A DNA stretch of 64,000 nt from Astrocystis sublimbata (GCA_022453515.1 JAJNNY010000008.1:806001-870000), one strand, 5' to 3'; positions 37,712 through 50,162 are shown, counted from the first letter of the stretch. Made by a program: numbers and translations. Notes: generated by a model not told the origin, from the sequence alone.

Positions 37712-40189
37712 CTGACTGAAAAAAGATGAGGCATTTACAGAGTTGGTAAATAGGTGTAGAAAGGTTGGAGACTGGTCGAGACAATCGGTTTTTATCCCAT
37801 TCATCTCTGCTTTTGAGCTTCGGGAAACACACAGGTGGAGGAATGCACCTTTTGACGCTCCAACGGCAATGATTACGTATGCAGTAAAGGAATCTTCAAT
37901 GTTCTACTACATATACACATATATTTATATATATTGCGTTCCTTGTCCCCTCGTGGCATGCTTGGTCCTCTAGTATGTGGGGATGAGACAATTCGACACC
38001 AGGAATAAGAAAAAAAGATCGACAATGGCGATACTGCAACCAAGATCTTCTTCATCAATAGTTTGAGGAGTCCGCAAGATCCAATTGGAAAAAGAAAGTC
38101 GGACTAAGTAGATCGGCCATCCGCCAGCGGCACGTGAGGGTTGCAGAGTGTACTCCATATCCGAGTATCACGAAAATAGCTCTGAAGGCGGAATGTGAGG
38201 AGATCATCTCCCTACCTCGTACTACAATAGCATAGTGGCGATCATGGTAGGCTTAGGATACTTGGAATGTCAGAATACCAAGTCTATCAAATAATACAAG
38301 AGCCACCCTCTGAAAATATGGTCACACAAGGGAGCGGGCACCGAATACCTCGGCTTCGCCACACCAAGGTAACAAAACGTGCCATTCTGCTAGCCGGCTT
38401 AGCAAACAAACGTCTCGGTCGATTATCCAGGCATTGGTATCTTCTCTTCCCGAGACAAAACTTCAATATTGTAAGCCCGACGTCCTATTGCAAAGGTTTG
38501 ATAGGAATTAAAGGCCCCCAGGGTCGCCTTGGTTGATCACTTGAATTCTTGAATCTAAGCAAACAAACAGATACATCGAAATGCCCAAAGACAATGAATG
38601 ACGACCTCGGGGGTCTCTTTGAATCTAAACAGACTTAGTCACTTATATGTGTAAGCCAATACTGTGAGCGAACTGCAATATCTATATCAATTCAATAGGA
38701 TACCATCTACATTCGGGCGGACCTGGTGAAGGATGTACTGTAATTCGACGGACAGGCCTTGAAGAGTCACTCATGGAATATAATCGCCAGAGTGTTTGGT
38801 TTCGGTGAAACTACACAGCTAGATTTGAGTCGACATTTTTCAGTCATTGTTGGTAAAAGGCAACGGTTCTATTTGGGTGCTTGGTTTCGAAACTGTGTAG
38901 CACATAAATCGGATTCAAGGCATGGTCCTTCAAGGAACATATCTCTGGAGAGCCCGCGCATTCGATGTCTAAGACCTGCGTCTGCGACATTACAGCCACA
39001 TAAGGCCGATCGCCCACACTGCCGGATCTCCTCATCAAACGAACACGACAACGGGTTTCCCAACATTTTCATACCGGGACACCCCCTTCGATGGCTTGCT
39101 TGAGTTGCTCGTCTCTGCGATTGTCTCGGCGACATCAGTGGACGTGAGATCGCTATAACACTAGTTGTGTGACAGCACGCTTCTATTTTCAGATGGTACG
39201 GTGTTGGTACAAACAGACAAGTTTTTCAATAGGAAGCTCCTGCGAGCAATTGTCTTGGGCTGCTGCGAGACGCGAAAAGCGGGTGTGACAAGGCACACGC
39301 TGCAGTAATTGTTCCCTCGTCCTTCGCATATCCGTTGATCCATCAATTCAGAGCTGTCGGTTCCCACCGGCAATAGAAAGGGCTAGACGCATTGTTGGTG
39401 GCTGGAATGGGGGCTCCAGAAGACGATCTTCCAATACATTCTTCAACGTTGCATTGCCCACCCAGAACGCTTCGCAAGGAACGCAGATCGGGTTTAACGA
39501 CTCAATTTCCGCTGCATATGGGAACCCTGACAGAACCTAATGGGCACCAATGTGCAGAAGCGAGCGGAACGATCCCCTCCCATTCTTACGCGCCCCCGGG
39601 GCAACCTGAAATGCATTTCTTTTTAAACGCCGATTTACATAACCGAGAACTGTTTTGCTTAGTGATGATGTCACATTATATAGCTCCTAGAGCTCGTTTC
39701 GTTTGCTAAGTTGATCTTCGGCAGCAAAATGCTTGTTGTTTGTGCGAGTGTCATTCCGTTGCCGCACTCCCGGCGTCGTGTTCCGCCGCTGGCCAAGCAC
39801 GAATCGGATCAAGTCTTGAAGATGTAGAATGCCAGATCTCACACGGCCCATCCCATTGGAAGTCAAAGAGGTGTGTAACAGCGAGACCACCGGAATCCCC
39901 CTGGCTGTTTATGCAGCTGCATATGCACAAACACCCTTCGTCCCTCGACACAGCCGCGACTCGAATGGGAATGGGTCTCTCCAACACTATCGCTTTATTA
40001 TCCTTGTGGCTCCCCTCCTCGACTTGTATCACCACCTTCTGATTCACTTCTTCCCTCCCCTCTTCGCTTGATCTAGACTGACAGCCCTGCTCGCCCTTAA
40101 GACCCTGGTCGAGGGGCTTGAGAGGGCTTGAAGTTCATCAGCGTGGGATCGTACCGCGACGAAAGCAAGACCTCTTGAGCGAGCTATTG

Positions 40190-40195
40190 TATAAA
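40190..40195 (+). promoter_or_regulatory. Candidate TATA box
   Basis: TATAAA 77 bp upstream of the ATG of the Ser-rich gene, followed by a C-rich stretch and CAATAG, a reasonable start region for transcription. Confidence 0.4.
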
Positions 40196-40271
40196 CCCCC
40201 TGTATCTCCTCATATCGATACAATAGACTCGACCACCGACGGGTCGATTAATTCACATTGACCATCTCCCA

Positions 40272-41549
40272 ATGGAGTTTGTCAACCCATTCGCGGCTTC
40301 TCGGGGTGAGATAGTCACAATCAATACCAAGTTCTTAACCGCAGACGCCGCTTCTCGGGATGCCACCAAGCCGCCGAGGAGTCCCAGGTCGAAATACAAT
40401 CACTCGGTCCCTAGCTTGAGTCGCCATGAATCAAGTGAGAGTAGCTCATCGGATGGCTCAGTGCCATCCATGACAGACACATCGGACTCCGATATATCTT
40501 TTGACGACGACAGTGTTTACAACACCTCGGCCGGCGAATTGTGGGATAGCTTTTGGCCTGATAACACAGAGAAGCCAGGATCCCGGCAACCCCAAGTACA
40601 GCATGTTGCTCTACTACAGGCTATAAAGCGATCTGATAACTTCAGCGAATACTCAGAAAACGAGCAACACGCTTTCGGTTCACATGAATGCGCTGTTAAG
40701 GGTTTAAACATTGCCCGCAAACCGAAGATTGAGGAGCTCGTTCCCCCATGCCACACATTTCAGACGCCAACCTCGCAGTATTCGCCGAGGAAGAACCCTG
40801 CGACATACTCTGTGTATCCCAAGATACCAGTGACGAGCTTGCCAAGACATCCGCATCCTCCACGCACTTCGTCTCTCAGCTTTGAACCGCCGCCCACGCC
40901 GCCACCACAGCGGCCATTGTTCCTGAGAGGCAGCAAGTCAAGCGCAGCTCTCAGGACAAGTAAGCCAAACCCTAGGGTCCAGCCTCTCTTCATCGCACCA
41001 GCACTCCCGTCAGGAAGCACAGCAGCCTCGCAGCACCTGCTACCACCCAAGACGGCAGTATCGCTCCCCGTCTCCCCTGCCTACCCGCCCTTGCCTATCT
41101 CCAAGACTCTCCGGTCCAGTTCTTCAGCGTTCAGCCTACGCGACAAAGCCCGGGCTCAGAGTCACAGCAACAAGCTCAATCTGAACAAACTTCTCCCCTC
41201 TCCACTCCTGCAGCCATCACCATCCACGGCGACGACGCCCCAGGTCGAGCGGTTCGTCTCCGTGTTCGAGCTCGACTCGGACTCGGACGACGATGACAGC
41301 TTCGCCAAGCGCATCGCCAGGGGCCTGCACAAGAAGAGCGGGAGCGAGAAGCGAGCTGCGGCTGAGCGAAAGACGGTCACTGTCGGGCTTGCATCTGCGT
41401 CTGCAGCTCTGAGCAGCACCGCCGATGGTTCTTCTTCTTCCTCTTCTTCGAGTAAGGATCTTCAAGAGAGGCTTAAGGACAGCAGCAACAGTCTCAGCCG
41501 CAAGCGCGGGGGTAGTCTGGGAAGAATCTTTGGGCTAATGAGCAGGTAG
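40272..41549 (+). CDS. Ser/Pro-rich protein of unknown function
   Basis: An intronless 425-aa frame with a plausible TATA box 77 bp upstream. I do not recognise the family. Residues 45-80 are Ser/Asp-rich (SDSDISFDDDS). The middle (175-330) is Pro/Ser/Leu-rich with several PPxP stretches such as PPPTPPPQRP, possible SH3-type ligands. Residues 334-345 hold an acidic patch (ELDSDSDDDDSF) followed by a basic helix (KRIARGLHKK). A Ser tract encoded by TCT/TCC repeats lies near 390-398. The end, RKRGGSLGRIFGLMSR, is a basic amphipathic tail that could touch membrane or act as nuclear signal. The whole looks disordered apart from the C-terminal third. Confidence 0.75.
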   Translation: MEFVNPFAASRGEIVTINTKFLTADAASRDATKPPRSPRSKYNHSVPSLSRHESSESSSSDGSVPSMTDTSDSDISFDDDSVYNTSAGELWDSFWPDNTEKPGSRQPQVQHVALLQAIKRSDNFSEYSENEQHAFGSHECAVKGLNIARKPKIEELVPPCHTFQTPTSQYSPRKNPATYSVYPKIPVTSLPRHPHPPRTSSLSFEPPPTPPPQRPLFLRGSKSSAALRTSKPNPRVQPLFIAPALPSGSTAASQHLLPPKTAVSLPVSPAYPPLPISKTLRSSSSAFSLRDKARAQSHSNKLNLNKLLPSPLLQPSPSTATTPQVERFVSVFELDSDSDDDDSFAKRIARGLHKKSGSEKRAAAERKTVTVGLASASAALSSTADGSSSSSSSSKDLQERLKDSSNSLSRKRGGSLGRIFGLMSR

Positions 41550-41845
41550 AATACCTATCTACCTTACCTCGGTACCTTACCTTGACCTGAGTGGTCGCGG
41601 GTAACCACTTACTCCTGCGCGCGCCTTGGCTAGCTGAGGTGATGGGGTTCACATCACTAGCTCCGTATATAGGCTTCATTGCCACTTTCCTTTTTCTCAA
41701 GTGCCACTGCCGCTGCCACTCGTTCACGTTTTCCTTTTTCTTATGCGTTTTTCGACGCATACGTGTATCACGTTACGACGCTGTTTCCGCACAGGCTCAC
41801 TTCAGCCCACGAAAACGACAAATGATTCATTGAATTTACGGCCGG

Positions 41846-41880
41846 ACACACACACACACACTTTCTCTCTCTCTCTTTCT
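41846..41880. repeat. CA then CT dinucleotide tracts
   Basis: A (CA)n tract followed after three bases by a (TC)n tract, about 300 bp downstream of the Ser-rich gene. Confidence 0.85.
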
Positions 41881-42040
41881 CGCTCATGTATCATAAATGA
41901 CTCAACAAATACGGTTCGGGTTCAGATCGGCGTTTTCAGATCACTTACATATGACGGTATCCTTCCGTTGCTTGTCAAATTTCCTTGACTGGCTTGACTT
42001 GGCGTTTCTTGTGTTTCCTCGCATATGGGTCGGTTGGCAT

Positions 42041-42064
42041 GGGCATGGGCACGGGCACGGGCAC
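42041..42064. repeat. GGGCAY hexamer repeat
   Basis: Four tandem copies of GGGCAT/GGGCAC in non-coding DNA. Confidence 0.75.
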
Positions 42065-43830
42065 AGATGTATACTTACACAATAATCGAACTCAAGTTCT
42101 GGGGATTTAAAATCGGTAATGCGAATGAGAGCCTTAGTGGACATTGAATTAGTTGTGAAACACCACGTTGTGGTAGCAAGCATCGTGAAGAATAGCAAGG
42201 GTAGCCGACTTCACGCCCCATGATTTCTTCGTATGAAAGACTATGCGTATACACATGGTTACACACAGACGGGGAATCCCCCAGTCTATGATTGTGCGTG
42301 GAGTGGGCGTGCAAGAGGCGAGGCGCCGCCTCCAAAAGCGGGAGGGCGAAAACCCCAAAATGATTTATCGACGAAAAAGAAATCATCGCCAACCTGACTA
42401 TACTGCAAGTTGAAGTCGGCAAATCCATGGAAGTCGCATTTGATGCATTTGTCAAGCCAGGATGAGAAAAAGATCTTCCCCATAATCTCCCTATTCTCGA
42501 TTAGCGAGCCAGCAACATGCAGGGTCAATGCACATTATATGGACCTTGCAGCAAATAGTTCATGTACAAATACACGGGTACTATAGAATTGCCCAATCCG
42601 AGTCCACGTGTTCCGACTTGTTGTTTGAATATACGATGTACTATAATACACGCATGAGCGGAATGGAATCCTCACCACAGTAATGATCCTCCTCGGTCAC
42701 CCGCTCCAATAAGCAATGTCAGGAGTCAGCACTATCTCCTTTCTTCGACCCGCACTATCAAGTATCCAAAAGAATCACAGAATCTAGTCGCAAAGATCTC
42801 CGGAAATCAACAACCGTACATACAAATAAGTAACGTTGCGCGGAATCATCTGTCGGGAGTACACTCACCTCATCACGGGTCTCATACCGAACTCGCATGT
42901 GGTCATGGTTGTTAAAAAAAAGAAGCGTCTCATCTCGATATCCTACTTTATCTAGGTTCGCGCGAAGACTAAGACAAAGAAGCAAGCATCCAGCGCGGAA
43001 CGAACGTCTGAGTCTCCGTGTGAGACTTGCATAGCGGAATATGCAACATACTTACGTGTCGTTAGACAGCACGGCACTTATATGATACCCAGGGAAGACC
43101 GTGAAGTTTTCACTCTCTGGCCACGAGGCGGATTTGCTGGCTGTCCCTGTGAAGCCCATCGGAGCAGAGCATATCGAAAGGCAAACCGGGGCTTGCACGA
43201 CGTCTTCGGTCGTGGAGAGACACACGGCAAGAATCAATGATGAATAATGCATAATAGTGTCGACTTATAGATTGCATGCTTACTGTCAGTGTGATAATAC
43301 TATGATAGTTATCCCTTAAACAAAACGTAGAAGTCTTATGGATGCGCAGACAGCTCGACACGAAGATCTTGCCGTCTACAAGCATGATTTCAAAATCTCT
43401 GAGTTAGAGGTAAACAAACATGCACAATCAAGTAGACTCATGGACAGGCAGTTAAAAGGTGAGTGGTGCCACATGGCAAGAGATCAAATTTAACGTGATG
43501 ACATATCGTCATAGTACTTCCCAAAAGTACCTTCTTTCCGTTCCTAACCTTCCATGATATCGCTATCTATGACCTATTATACCGAGTTCCGATCTAGTAA
43601 CGCCATCAAACTCGTACATCATACATTCGTGAGCCCATATTAAAATCGTTAAATCCGTAAGTTGCTGATCATGCCATCCATACCATCGTGTTCGTCAACG
43701 GCCATTATAGCAAAAGAAACAAAATAACATAATACAAGAAGAATTTCATAAAACGTTGAATGCGCAGTCCGAAATGCACAGCACATTCCCATACCTGCCA
43801 TCTGATCGATGGCAGGACAAGAACAAACTC

Positions 43831-46807
43831 CTAATAACGGCCAAACAACGGCCCGCTCCCGTGGGGCAAGGGCCCAGAGATAGACTTTCCGCGTACGTGT
43901 TTGTCGTACTGTCGCACTTTAACGGGGTTCACAGTGAATTTGGAGTAACGCTTGATACCAAGACGTTCTTGGTTATTCAACCCAGCGCCGAAAGTCCAGC
44001 GGCCCTGGCGATGCCAGTCCTTGCCACAGTCAAGTGCGTATTCGAGCTGAATTCGCTTGTTTGTCTTCATTTGATCGAACGCCTCGTCGGTCCGCAGTTG
44101 TTCGTTGCAGCAAAAAGACATGATCTCGGCTAGACAAGTGACACCATGAGGAAGGCGGAATTGCGCCCGGCTAGGGATGAGGGAAACCAGAGCCGCGAGA
44201 TACAAGAACAGTAGTGTGAGGATGAGCGCCAAGATCGGTATGTTAGGATATATCCTCACTGTGCCCGACGAAGGGGTTAAAGCCATGAACAGTCCACCGC
44301 CGAGTACGGGGAGTAAGACAAATAAGGGCGAGAGGAACGTGATGAATGCGACGCGCCAGTGCCTGAGCTTCAAGGCTTTAAAGGTAGACTGCCACGGTAG
44401 GCATGCGGTGTAGTCTAAAAGAAGCGATGTCTCTGCGCGCGACCCTTCCATGCGTGCTAGCTCTCCCCAAGGTGCCAGGATACGTAGTGTGAGTTCAAGG
44501 GACTGAAACCCGAGGAACAGAGCAAGTCCGATGAGGGAAGGGATGAAGGAGTACAAGAAGTCGGCGGGGGAGAACGAACCCGGTAAGGGGGCCGCACTGA
44601 GGTGAGGGAGGAACCCATCTCGTATATCGGTGGAAGGGAGGAATGAGACAACGAGCAGGATGATATACAAGACTGTTCCGGCCGCGACGAACGAGAGGAT
44701 TGGGATGTCGCGGAAGCACCATGGCAGATAGCGATGGCGTTTCGTCCAAGGCTCTCTCTGGTCTTCAACGTCCGAAATGGTCACAGGGCGGGCCAAGTCT
44801 CGCTGCGTGGCCCAATTTGTCTTATCCCACTTCTCTTGCTCGAGATCATCCTCAGTGGTAGGGACACCGAAGCCCCAGAAGATGGAATTCTCGGGAACTT
44901 CAGGCGTCGTCCAATAGCCGAGCCTTTCAGCAGTACCGTCAAGACTTCTCTCCATCTTCCCCCGCGTAGCTGCTGTTTCAAGTCCGCGGTATTGAGGTAA
45001 TGAGTTGCTCTGAGACACAAGAAAGATGATGTCTGCGATGCTCTTGACGTCCCATGTCTCCATCATGCCGGTTCGTCGGTGTCGCCAATAGACAAGCGCG
45101 ACAACCATGGACAATAGCAGGGACACATATACGGCAACCAAAGTCCAGGCCACGCCTTGAACAGTGGACCATGTCCAGACGCCATTGACGAGCGCCACGG
45201 TATACAAGCTACTCAATAAAGGAATTGTGAAATTCATCAGCCATACGATAAGACACGGCACCCAGACTTGCCAGGGGCCAAAGAGTTGAGGCCACAAGAA
45301 TGATTTCGGGTACATGGGTATGAAGACAGCATTGCGCCGTTCGCGACGGTCATCAGACGCCATGGCGGAAAAGGGAAAGATGCGAGATACAGCGGCGACG
45401 ATGCACTGCGCGTAGATGAGAAGGACGGCACCGATCAGCTGAGGGAGCACGCGGAACACAAAGTATTGGCCTCCGTAAATACTGCCAGCATAGGGGGTAA
45501 ATCCATCACGACCAATGGAGTACACGGCGGAGAAGATGAGGGCTACTATCAGGAGTATGCAGAGCACCATGAACAGCAGCAGTGACGGCGTTCGCAGGGC
45601 CCTGGGTTTGTGGCTCAAAGGGGGAGGCGCGGTATGTCGGTAGCCAAGGGCTTCTAGGTCGTGTTTGGGAATCGAGTCTGACTGAGCCCGCCAGACGTCC
45701 ACGTTCCGCGGTGGACTGTGGTTGTTCACGGAGGCCGGAACGGGCTGCTCGGCGAGCGCTCTAGCACGTTTGGAATTGTCTGGTACGTCGTTTAGGTGAG
45801 CAGATTCTGGGCGAGGGCGCTCTGGCTGTCTCGCAAGGTTGACTGCCGGTTGGTAGTGATCGATAGGTGCTTGATGAATGTCCTGAATCGTGGAAGCAGG
45901 GGATGGCGATCTCCAGCTCGCTGATGTAGGTTCACCGCCGCTATAAGCAACAGGTAGAGACTGACGGGCGGATTCGGGCTGGGAGACTTGGACACTGAAC
46001 TGAGGGATGACCTGGGTCTGCGGTAGAGACGGTTCGTCGCTCCTCGAGCGTGTCTTGCGGTAGCCATAGGCAGTCCTTGGATCCTCCTTGCGCTGTTCCT
46101 GCTCCCTGTGCTGGCGCGTCAAAGCTTCGATGGCATAGAGGATGTAAGGCGAATCGTTGACTCCGGGCGTGACAGCACCGGCGGCCCTCGCGAGATCGTC
46201 TTTAAAGTCCCTGTTCACGAGGGAATCTGAATGCATGCCTCCGACCAGGACTGGGGCGGTGTTGAAGTGCACAGCAGGCGGCGGTTTGGGCGTGGCCAGG
46301 GAGGTCATGGAGGCGTTGCTGGGGGGTTTGGGGAAATCGGAATAGTCGCGGAACTCGTGTGAGATGGGGCGATAGGCAGAATGTGTCTCGGGACTGTAGG
46401 TCTCCTCTTCCGATGAACACGAAGGGAAAGTCGGGGCCTCGGGAGGTGAGGGAGCATGAGGTACGGCGTTCATCTGCCAGGAGGGCGCCGACGAGGTGGA
46501 TTGCAGTTCGTGACTGCTGGGCTCTCGACTGCTGGGCTCGGGACGGCGAGGCTGGTGGACAACGGTCACCTGCGAAGGCGAAGATGTAGACGGCAGTTCG
46601 TTCGTCGACGTCGACGTGGCAGATCTGTGATACATGTCTGCCTCTGCACGAGCAAGAGAAATGGCAAGACGTTAGCTAGCTCTCTTCTCGTGACAAGTGT
46701 GACAAGTGTGAGACTTGTGCGACTCTAGCGAGGGAGGTTGACGTACGATTGGGACCGACACGATCGGAGTCGAGACTCATGGTGTTAGTGGTGGATGTGT
46801 AGGACAT
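43831..46807 (-). CDS. DUF3433 multi-pass membrane protein
   Basis: A 957-aa membrane protein in two exons (46747-46807 and 43831-46643). The 103-bp intron has donor GTACGT, branch GCTAACG and acceptor GTGCAG; the join gives GPNQADMYHRS. Residues 1-350 are a Ser/Pro-rich cytosolic-type region that includes the segment SPYILYAIEALTRQ. Eight hydrophobic spans follow in two sets of four, near 371, 425, 495, 530 and then 680, 725, 793 and 828, separated by a charged loop of about 130 residues. Both halves carry the pattern PQLIG / PSLIG in the second span, the internal duplication typical of DUF3433. Function is unknown in the family; transport or a cell-surface role is inference. The tail is basic. 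ATG 46807 is the first in-frame Met. Confidence 0.87.
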
Positions 46808-47698
46808 GTTGGACACTCTACGACGGCGGCCGATGTCGACTGACTCGTCCACTCCCAACAAGGCGTCCAATTAGTTGCACGGGTTATTGGATAGCCTGCA
46901 GACGGAGGTGCAGGTGCATGATAGTAGATGCATGGTAACAAGGCACCAAGGCGCTGAAAGGTTTTTAAGACCAATGGCATAATGTGCGAGGCGGGTGTTG
47001 CGGCGATAGTGGCGACAAGGTGCTGACGGGAAGAGTGACGATGTTGGTTGGGTGGCTGGGTGGTTGGGCGCGCACAACCGCCAACCAGCCACCACAGCCC
47101 GACAAGGGTTCTCTGAGTACTGTTAGGTACTGTAGAGCCACGAGATATGAATACGCAACCTCAAGCTCAGCCAACGAAAATAAACCTTAGGAGATGAATG
47201 ATTTTCAGATTAAACCTGACTTGGCTTCTTCCACAACAGGTATGTTTGTACGAGGTTACCTACCTGAGAGGAAGTTAGGTATTGAACACAAGCACGAAGC
47301 TACGGGTTCGGTAACAGCCCACCAGCTTAGGCGAGCTGAGGGCGAGGTACACAGCGGCGGGGCGGCGTTGAAGCCCCCCGCTTTCTCCCGCACCAGAGGT
47401 CTAGCCCGAATTGGTAAGCTTGCAATATAAATCCCTGTATGTCTTACAAGGGTTCCTTGTCCGGCAAGGATAGCTCATCTTCTGGCCAGGCCCAGAAGGT
47501 AGTCACGTCCAGAAGAGAGACGCGATGGTTTCAAAGGAGCGAGGAAAGTACATAGGACGGGTTTCCTGCCTTCATATTTTCGTTGCCATCTTTCCACTTC
47601 CTTCCCTCATTTTAATTTACCACACTGAGGCCCCGACTTAGTCACTTTGTGCACACGCAATAACGCCACTGCAATGTCTACGAGTACTAATGTCTCAT
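46808..47698. other. Intergenic, DUF3433 promoter side
   Basis: About 890 bp holding the promoter of the DUF3433 gene and the 3' side of the GH131 locus. It has GTTGGTTGGGTGGCTGGGTGG repeats at 47044-47065 but no gene. Confidence 0.55.
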
Positions 47699-48793
47699 CT
47701 AGGCTGACAAGCTAATACACCCATCCGAGCTATCTTCCTCGAAAATGCCGCCGAAGATGATACCTTCGTCGATGCCGTCTTCCTGTTCTCCGTTCTTCAC
47801 GATATCGTCGCCGCCGTTGAGCCCCTTCTTGAGCACGCCGAAATGGAATTGTCCTTGCCCGCTGACGTCGTTGGCGACTGCATCGGTCTGTGCCGAGAGC
47901 TCGTCCGTGCCTGTTGAGTAGAACACCTGCGTGGTCCTGTGTAGTCGGCTTGTCAGTTACGCGTCCATCTATTCCATCCGGCTTGTTTATGCCAGCCACG
48001 CCAGGGTCACCCACAGTGCATCGAAGTCCAGTGTGAGAGCGAAATTGTGAAACACGTCCTCCGTGAAAGGCGTGCTGAACAGCGTCTGCACGTTATCCGC
48101 GTTCACATTGCCAAACAACTGCAGCGTGTCCGGGTCTTCTGTGTTCGCGCCCAGGATCGTCCCTGTCTTCAGAACAAACTGATTCGTGCTGAAGTCATTG
48201 CTCTCCAGAAACACGAGCTGGTACTCGTGGGTAAGATTTAGCGGCCGGTTTGCGTCTTTCATCACGCTAAAATGGAGTGTCTTGACTCCCGTCGTTGCTG
48301 GCTATGAGCAGCTCCGTCCGCCGAAATCCCGTCTGCACATTATCCGCACTGGGCGCGAATATTGAATCGTCGCTATCTTTTGTATTAGTAGACCTTCTAC
48401 CCGCCTCGGTTGCACTCGTGCTTGCCTGATCGTGACCTCCACAGGGTTTGTGTTTTGATCGAACTGAAAACATGTGAGCGTGAGCATGAGAGTGCAAGTA
48501 GATAACTTGCTGGCGTGCTGCCTACAAGTGATGTCAAGGATTTTGGCAATTGTACCAACGAGCCAAGGCTCAACCCTATTCGGATTAGTTACGAGACTGT
48601 GCCGCTTCGGTGAGACATTGTTTGTACCTTGCCCGAAAACATTATTAGGGTCGAAGACGCCGTTGTCGTTGTTGAAAGTAGCAGTATCGAAGTCAGATGG
48701 CACCCGGCCATCGAATTGTAAATCACACTGTTGCGACACGGCCAGCGTGGGAAGCAACGCGACAAGGGAAACGAATGGGTTTTGGCGAACCAT
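47699..48793 (-). pseudogene. GH131 secreted beta-glucanase, frameshifted
   Basis: Related to family 131 glycoside hydrolases, secreted endo/exo-beta-glucanases of plant-associated fungi. A signal peptide (about residues 1-20, ending LAVSQQ) starts the gene. Exons: 48628-48793, 48526-48575, 48426-48463, 48015-48372 and 47699-47936. The joins restore SLFDQNTNPVEVTIS, then DDSIF and QTGFRRTELLIASN, later RPLNLTHEYQL, NQFVLKTGTIL and finally GQGQFHFGVLKK with GGIFEEDSS. Within exon 4, at about 48286-48292 (GACGGGAGTC), the frame must shift by one base: the left frame ends at a TAG (48267-48269), while family homology continues as VKTLHFSV in the other frame. All other splice sites and the C-terminus remain intact, so the break is recent, or it is a sequence error. 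Intron 3 is of the rare GC-AG class. Confidence 0.75.
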
Positions 48794-49696
48794 GACGAAG
48801 AATATATTGGCGAACGGTACGTTGGGCTCGAAACTTTGTGTCGTGGGAGCTCATGGGAAGCTATTCTTATATGAACTCCGAAATAAATATCATGCCAACG
48901 TGAAGTTACAAATCTCCTGACATGCTGAAGCATCAGATGAAACTCGATGCGGGACCTACCTAGAAGATGCGGCCACACCTCATTGGCTGCGTAAGACTCT
49001 CATCTGCGACGGCAGATCTGGAGATCACACTCTGCGGGGCCGCAGCTCAGATTTGACAGCAAGCTCATTCCATTAGATGACCAACATTTCCCCAGAGGCT
49101 TTTGAGTCGGTGACTCGGTGCTCGGGTGAAGGCATTTCCATGATTGAAACACTCCCAGATCAGATACGACGGATGAGCAACTTAAGCATTTTCGACCCAC
49201 TTAGCACGCATACGAAGCCTTGGCGTAGACTACTTGAATCTGCAGTTCTCAAACTGTATGTGAATACTACTACTAGTAATTACGCACACGGCTGGGACTT
49301 GGATGCCAAGTTCATCTTGCAAATCATACAGACAATAAGCAGTTATATTGCTCTTGCTCTTCTAACTCGTATAAAGTGATTCGTTGCCGGTTTATTCGGA
49401 TGCTTAACTATGGACATGTGGAATATGAAGAGGGAGATGTATCAAATTTATATACCAACCAAGGCCGTCGATCGAGCAAGAGCTAAGTAATATTGAGTCC
49501 CAAGAGCGTTTAGGGTAAGCTTTCATGAACATACTACACATCGGGTTCCATTTCACTGTTATTGTATGTAGACTACCTACTTGTATTGACATTATGATCC
49601 CAGGTGGTACAATCGTCAGGAGACTCATGGCCGTGTACGTGTTCACGAACAAGACGACAGTTGCACATTTAAATCGCTACAACTCCTCCTTCGCCC
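48794..49696. other. Intergenic, GH131 promoter side
   Basis: About 900 bp between the GH131 locus and the first 5S rRNA gene. No gene supported. Confidence 0.55.
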
Positions 49697-49816
49697 ACGT
49701 ACGACCATAGCCTCAAGAAAACTCGGCATCCCGTCCGCTCTGCCCTAGATAAACTTGAAGAGCGCTAGATTAGTAGTTGGGCCGGTGACGACCAGCGAAT
49801 CCCTAGTGTTGTACGT
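49697..49816 (+). rRNA. 5S rRNA gene, copy 1
   Basis: A 120-bp unit beginning ACGTACGACCATAG and ending GTTGTACGT, whose ends pair as helix I of 5S rRNA. It contains the conserved ATCCCGTCCGCTC, the TTAGTAGTTGGG and the GACCAGCGAATCCCT blocks of Pezizomycotina 5S rRNA, which include the internal pol III promoter. A T-rich run follows within about 15 bp. Helix II pairs CTCAAG with CTTGAAG, leaving one extra A, so this copy may be slightly degenerate. Single dispersed 5S genes are usual in filamentous ascomycetes. Confidence 0.9.
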
Positions 49817-49942
49817 CTATATTTTTACTGTTTTTGCGTATGTATTTAGCAATAGTGTAATGCTATAATCTGTCATGCCTTGCCATCGAATCTTGGGCAG
49901 CATGTGACCGACCGGGTAGCCCTTGCATTGCAGCTTCACGGG

Positions 49943-49972
49943 TCTTGACTTCATACGCATATGAAGTCAAGA
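49943..49972. repeat. Perfect 13-bp inverted repeat, 4-base loop
   Basis: Arms TCTTGACTTCATA and TATGAAGTCAAGA around CGCA, 127 bp downstream of the first 5S gene. No coding frame crosses it. Confidence 0.85.
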
Positions 49973-50162
49973 ACACCTTCCTGGTGACAGGTTAATAGAA
50001 CAATTCAATACTAGCTCCAGGTTCTAGTAAAGTTCAGGCTGTTGGCTGGCGAGTGGCTAGTACAGGGTAGATATATTGCAAGCTTGGGTTATTGAAGGCA
50101 GTACTTATAAATCTAATTGCTAAATCTGCAGTATTGACTTATGTTATTGCACAAGGAGAGGA

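Larger units (their letters stand above)
34196..40271. other. 6-kb stretch without a supported gene
   Basis: No open frame over 143 codons and none with a known domain. At 34800-34910 a CA-rich leader-like stretch precedes an ATG at 34860, but the short frame that follows shows nothing recognisable. Simple repeats lie at 35201, 35354 and 37684. The stretch 39700-40271 is upstream of the Ser-rich gene and probably holds its promoter. Confidence 0.5.
41550..43830. other. Intergenic between convergent genes
   Basis: About 2.3 kb between the 3' ends of the Ser-rich gene (plus) and the DUF3433 gene (minus). It contains two simple repeats and no supported gene. Confidence 0.55.
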
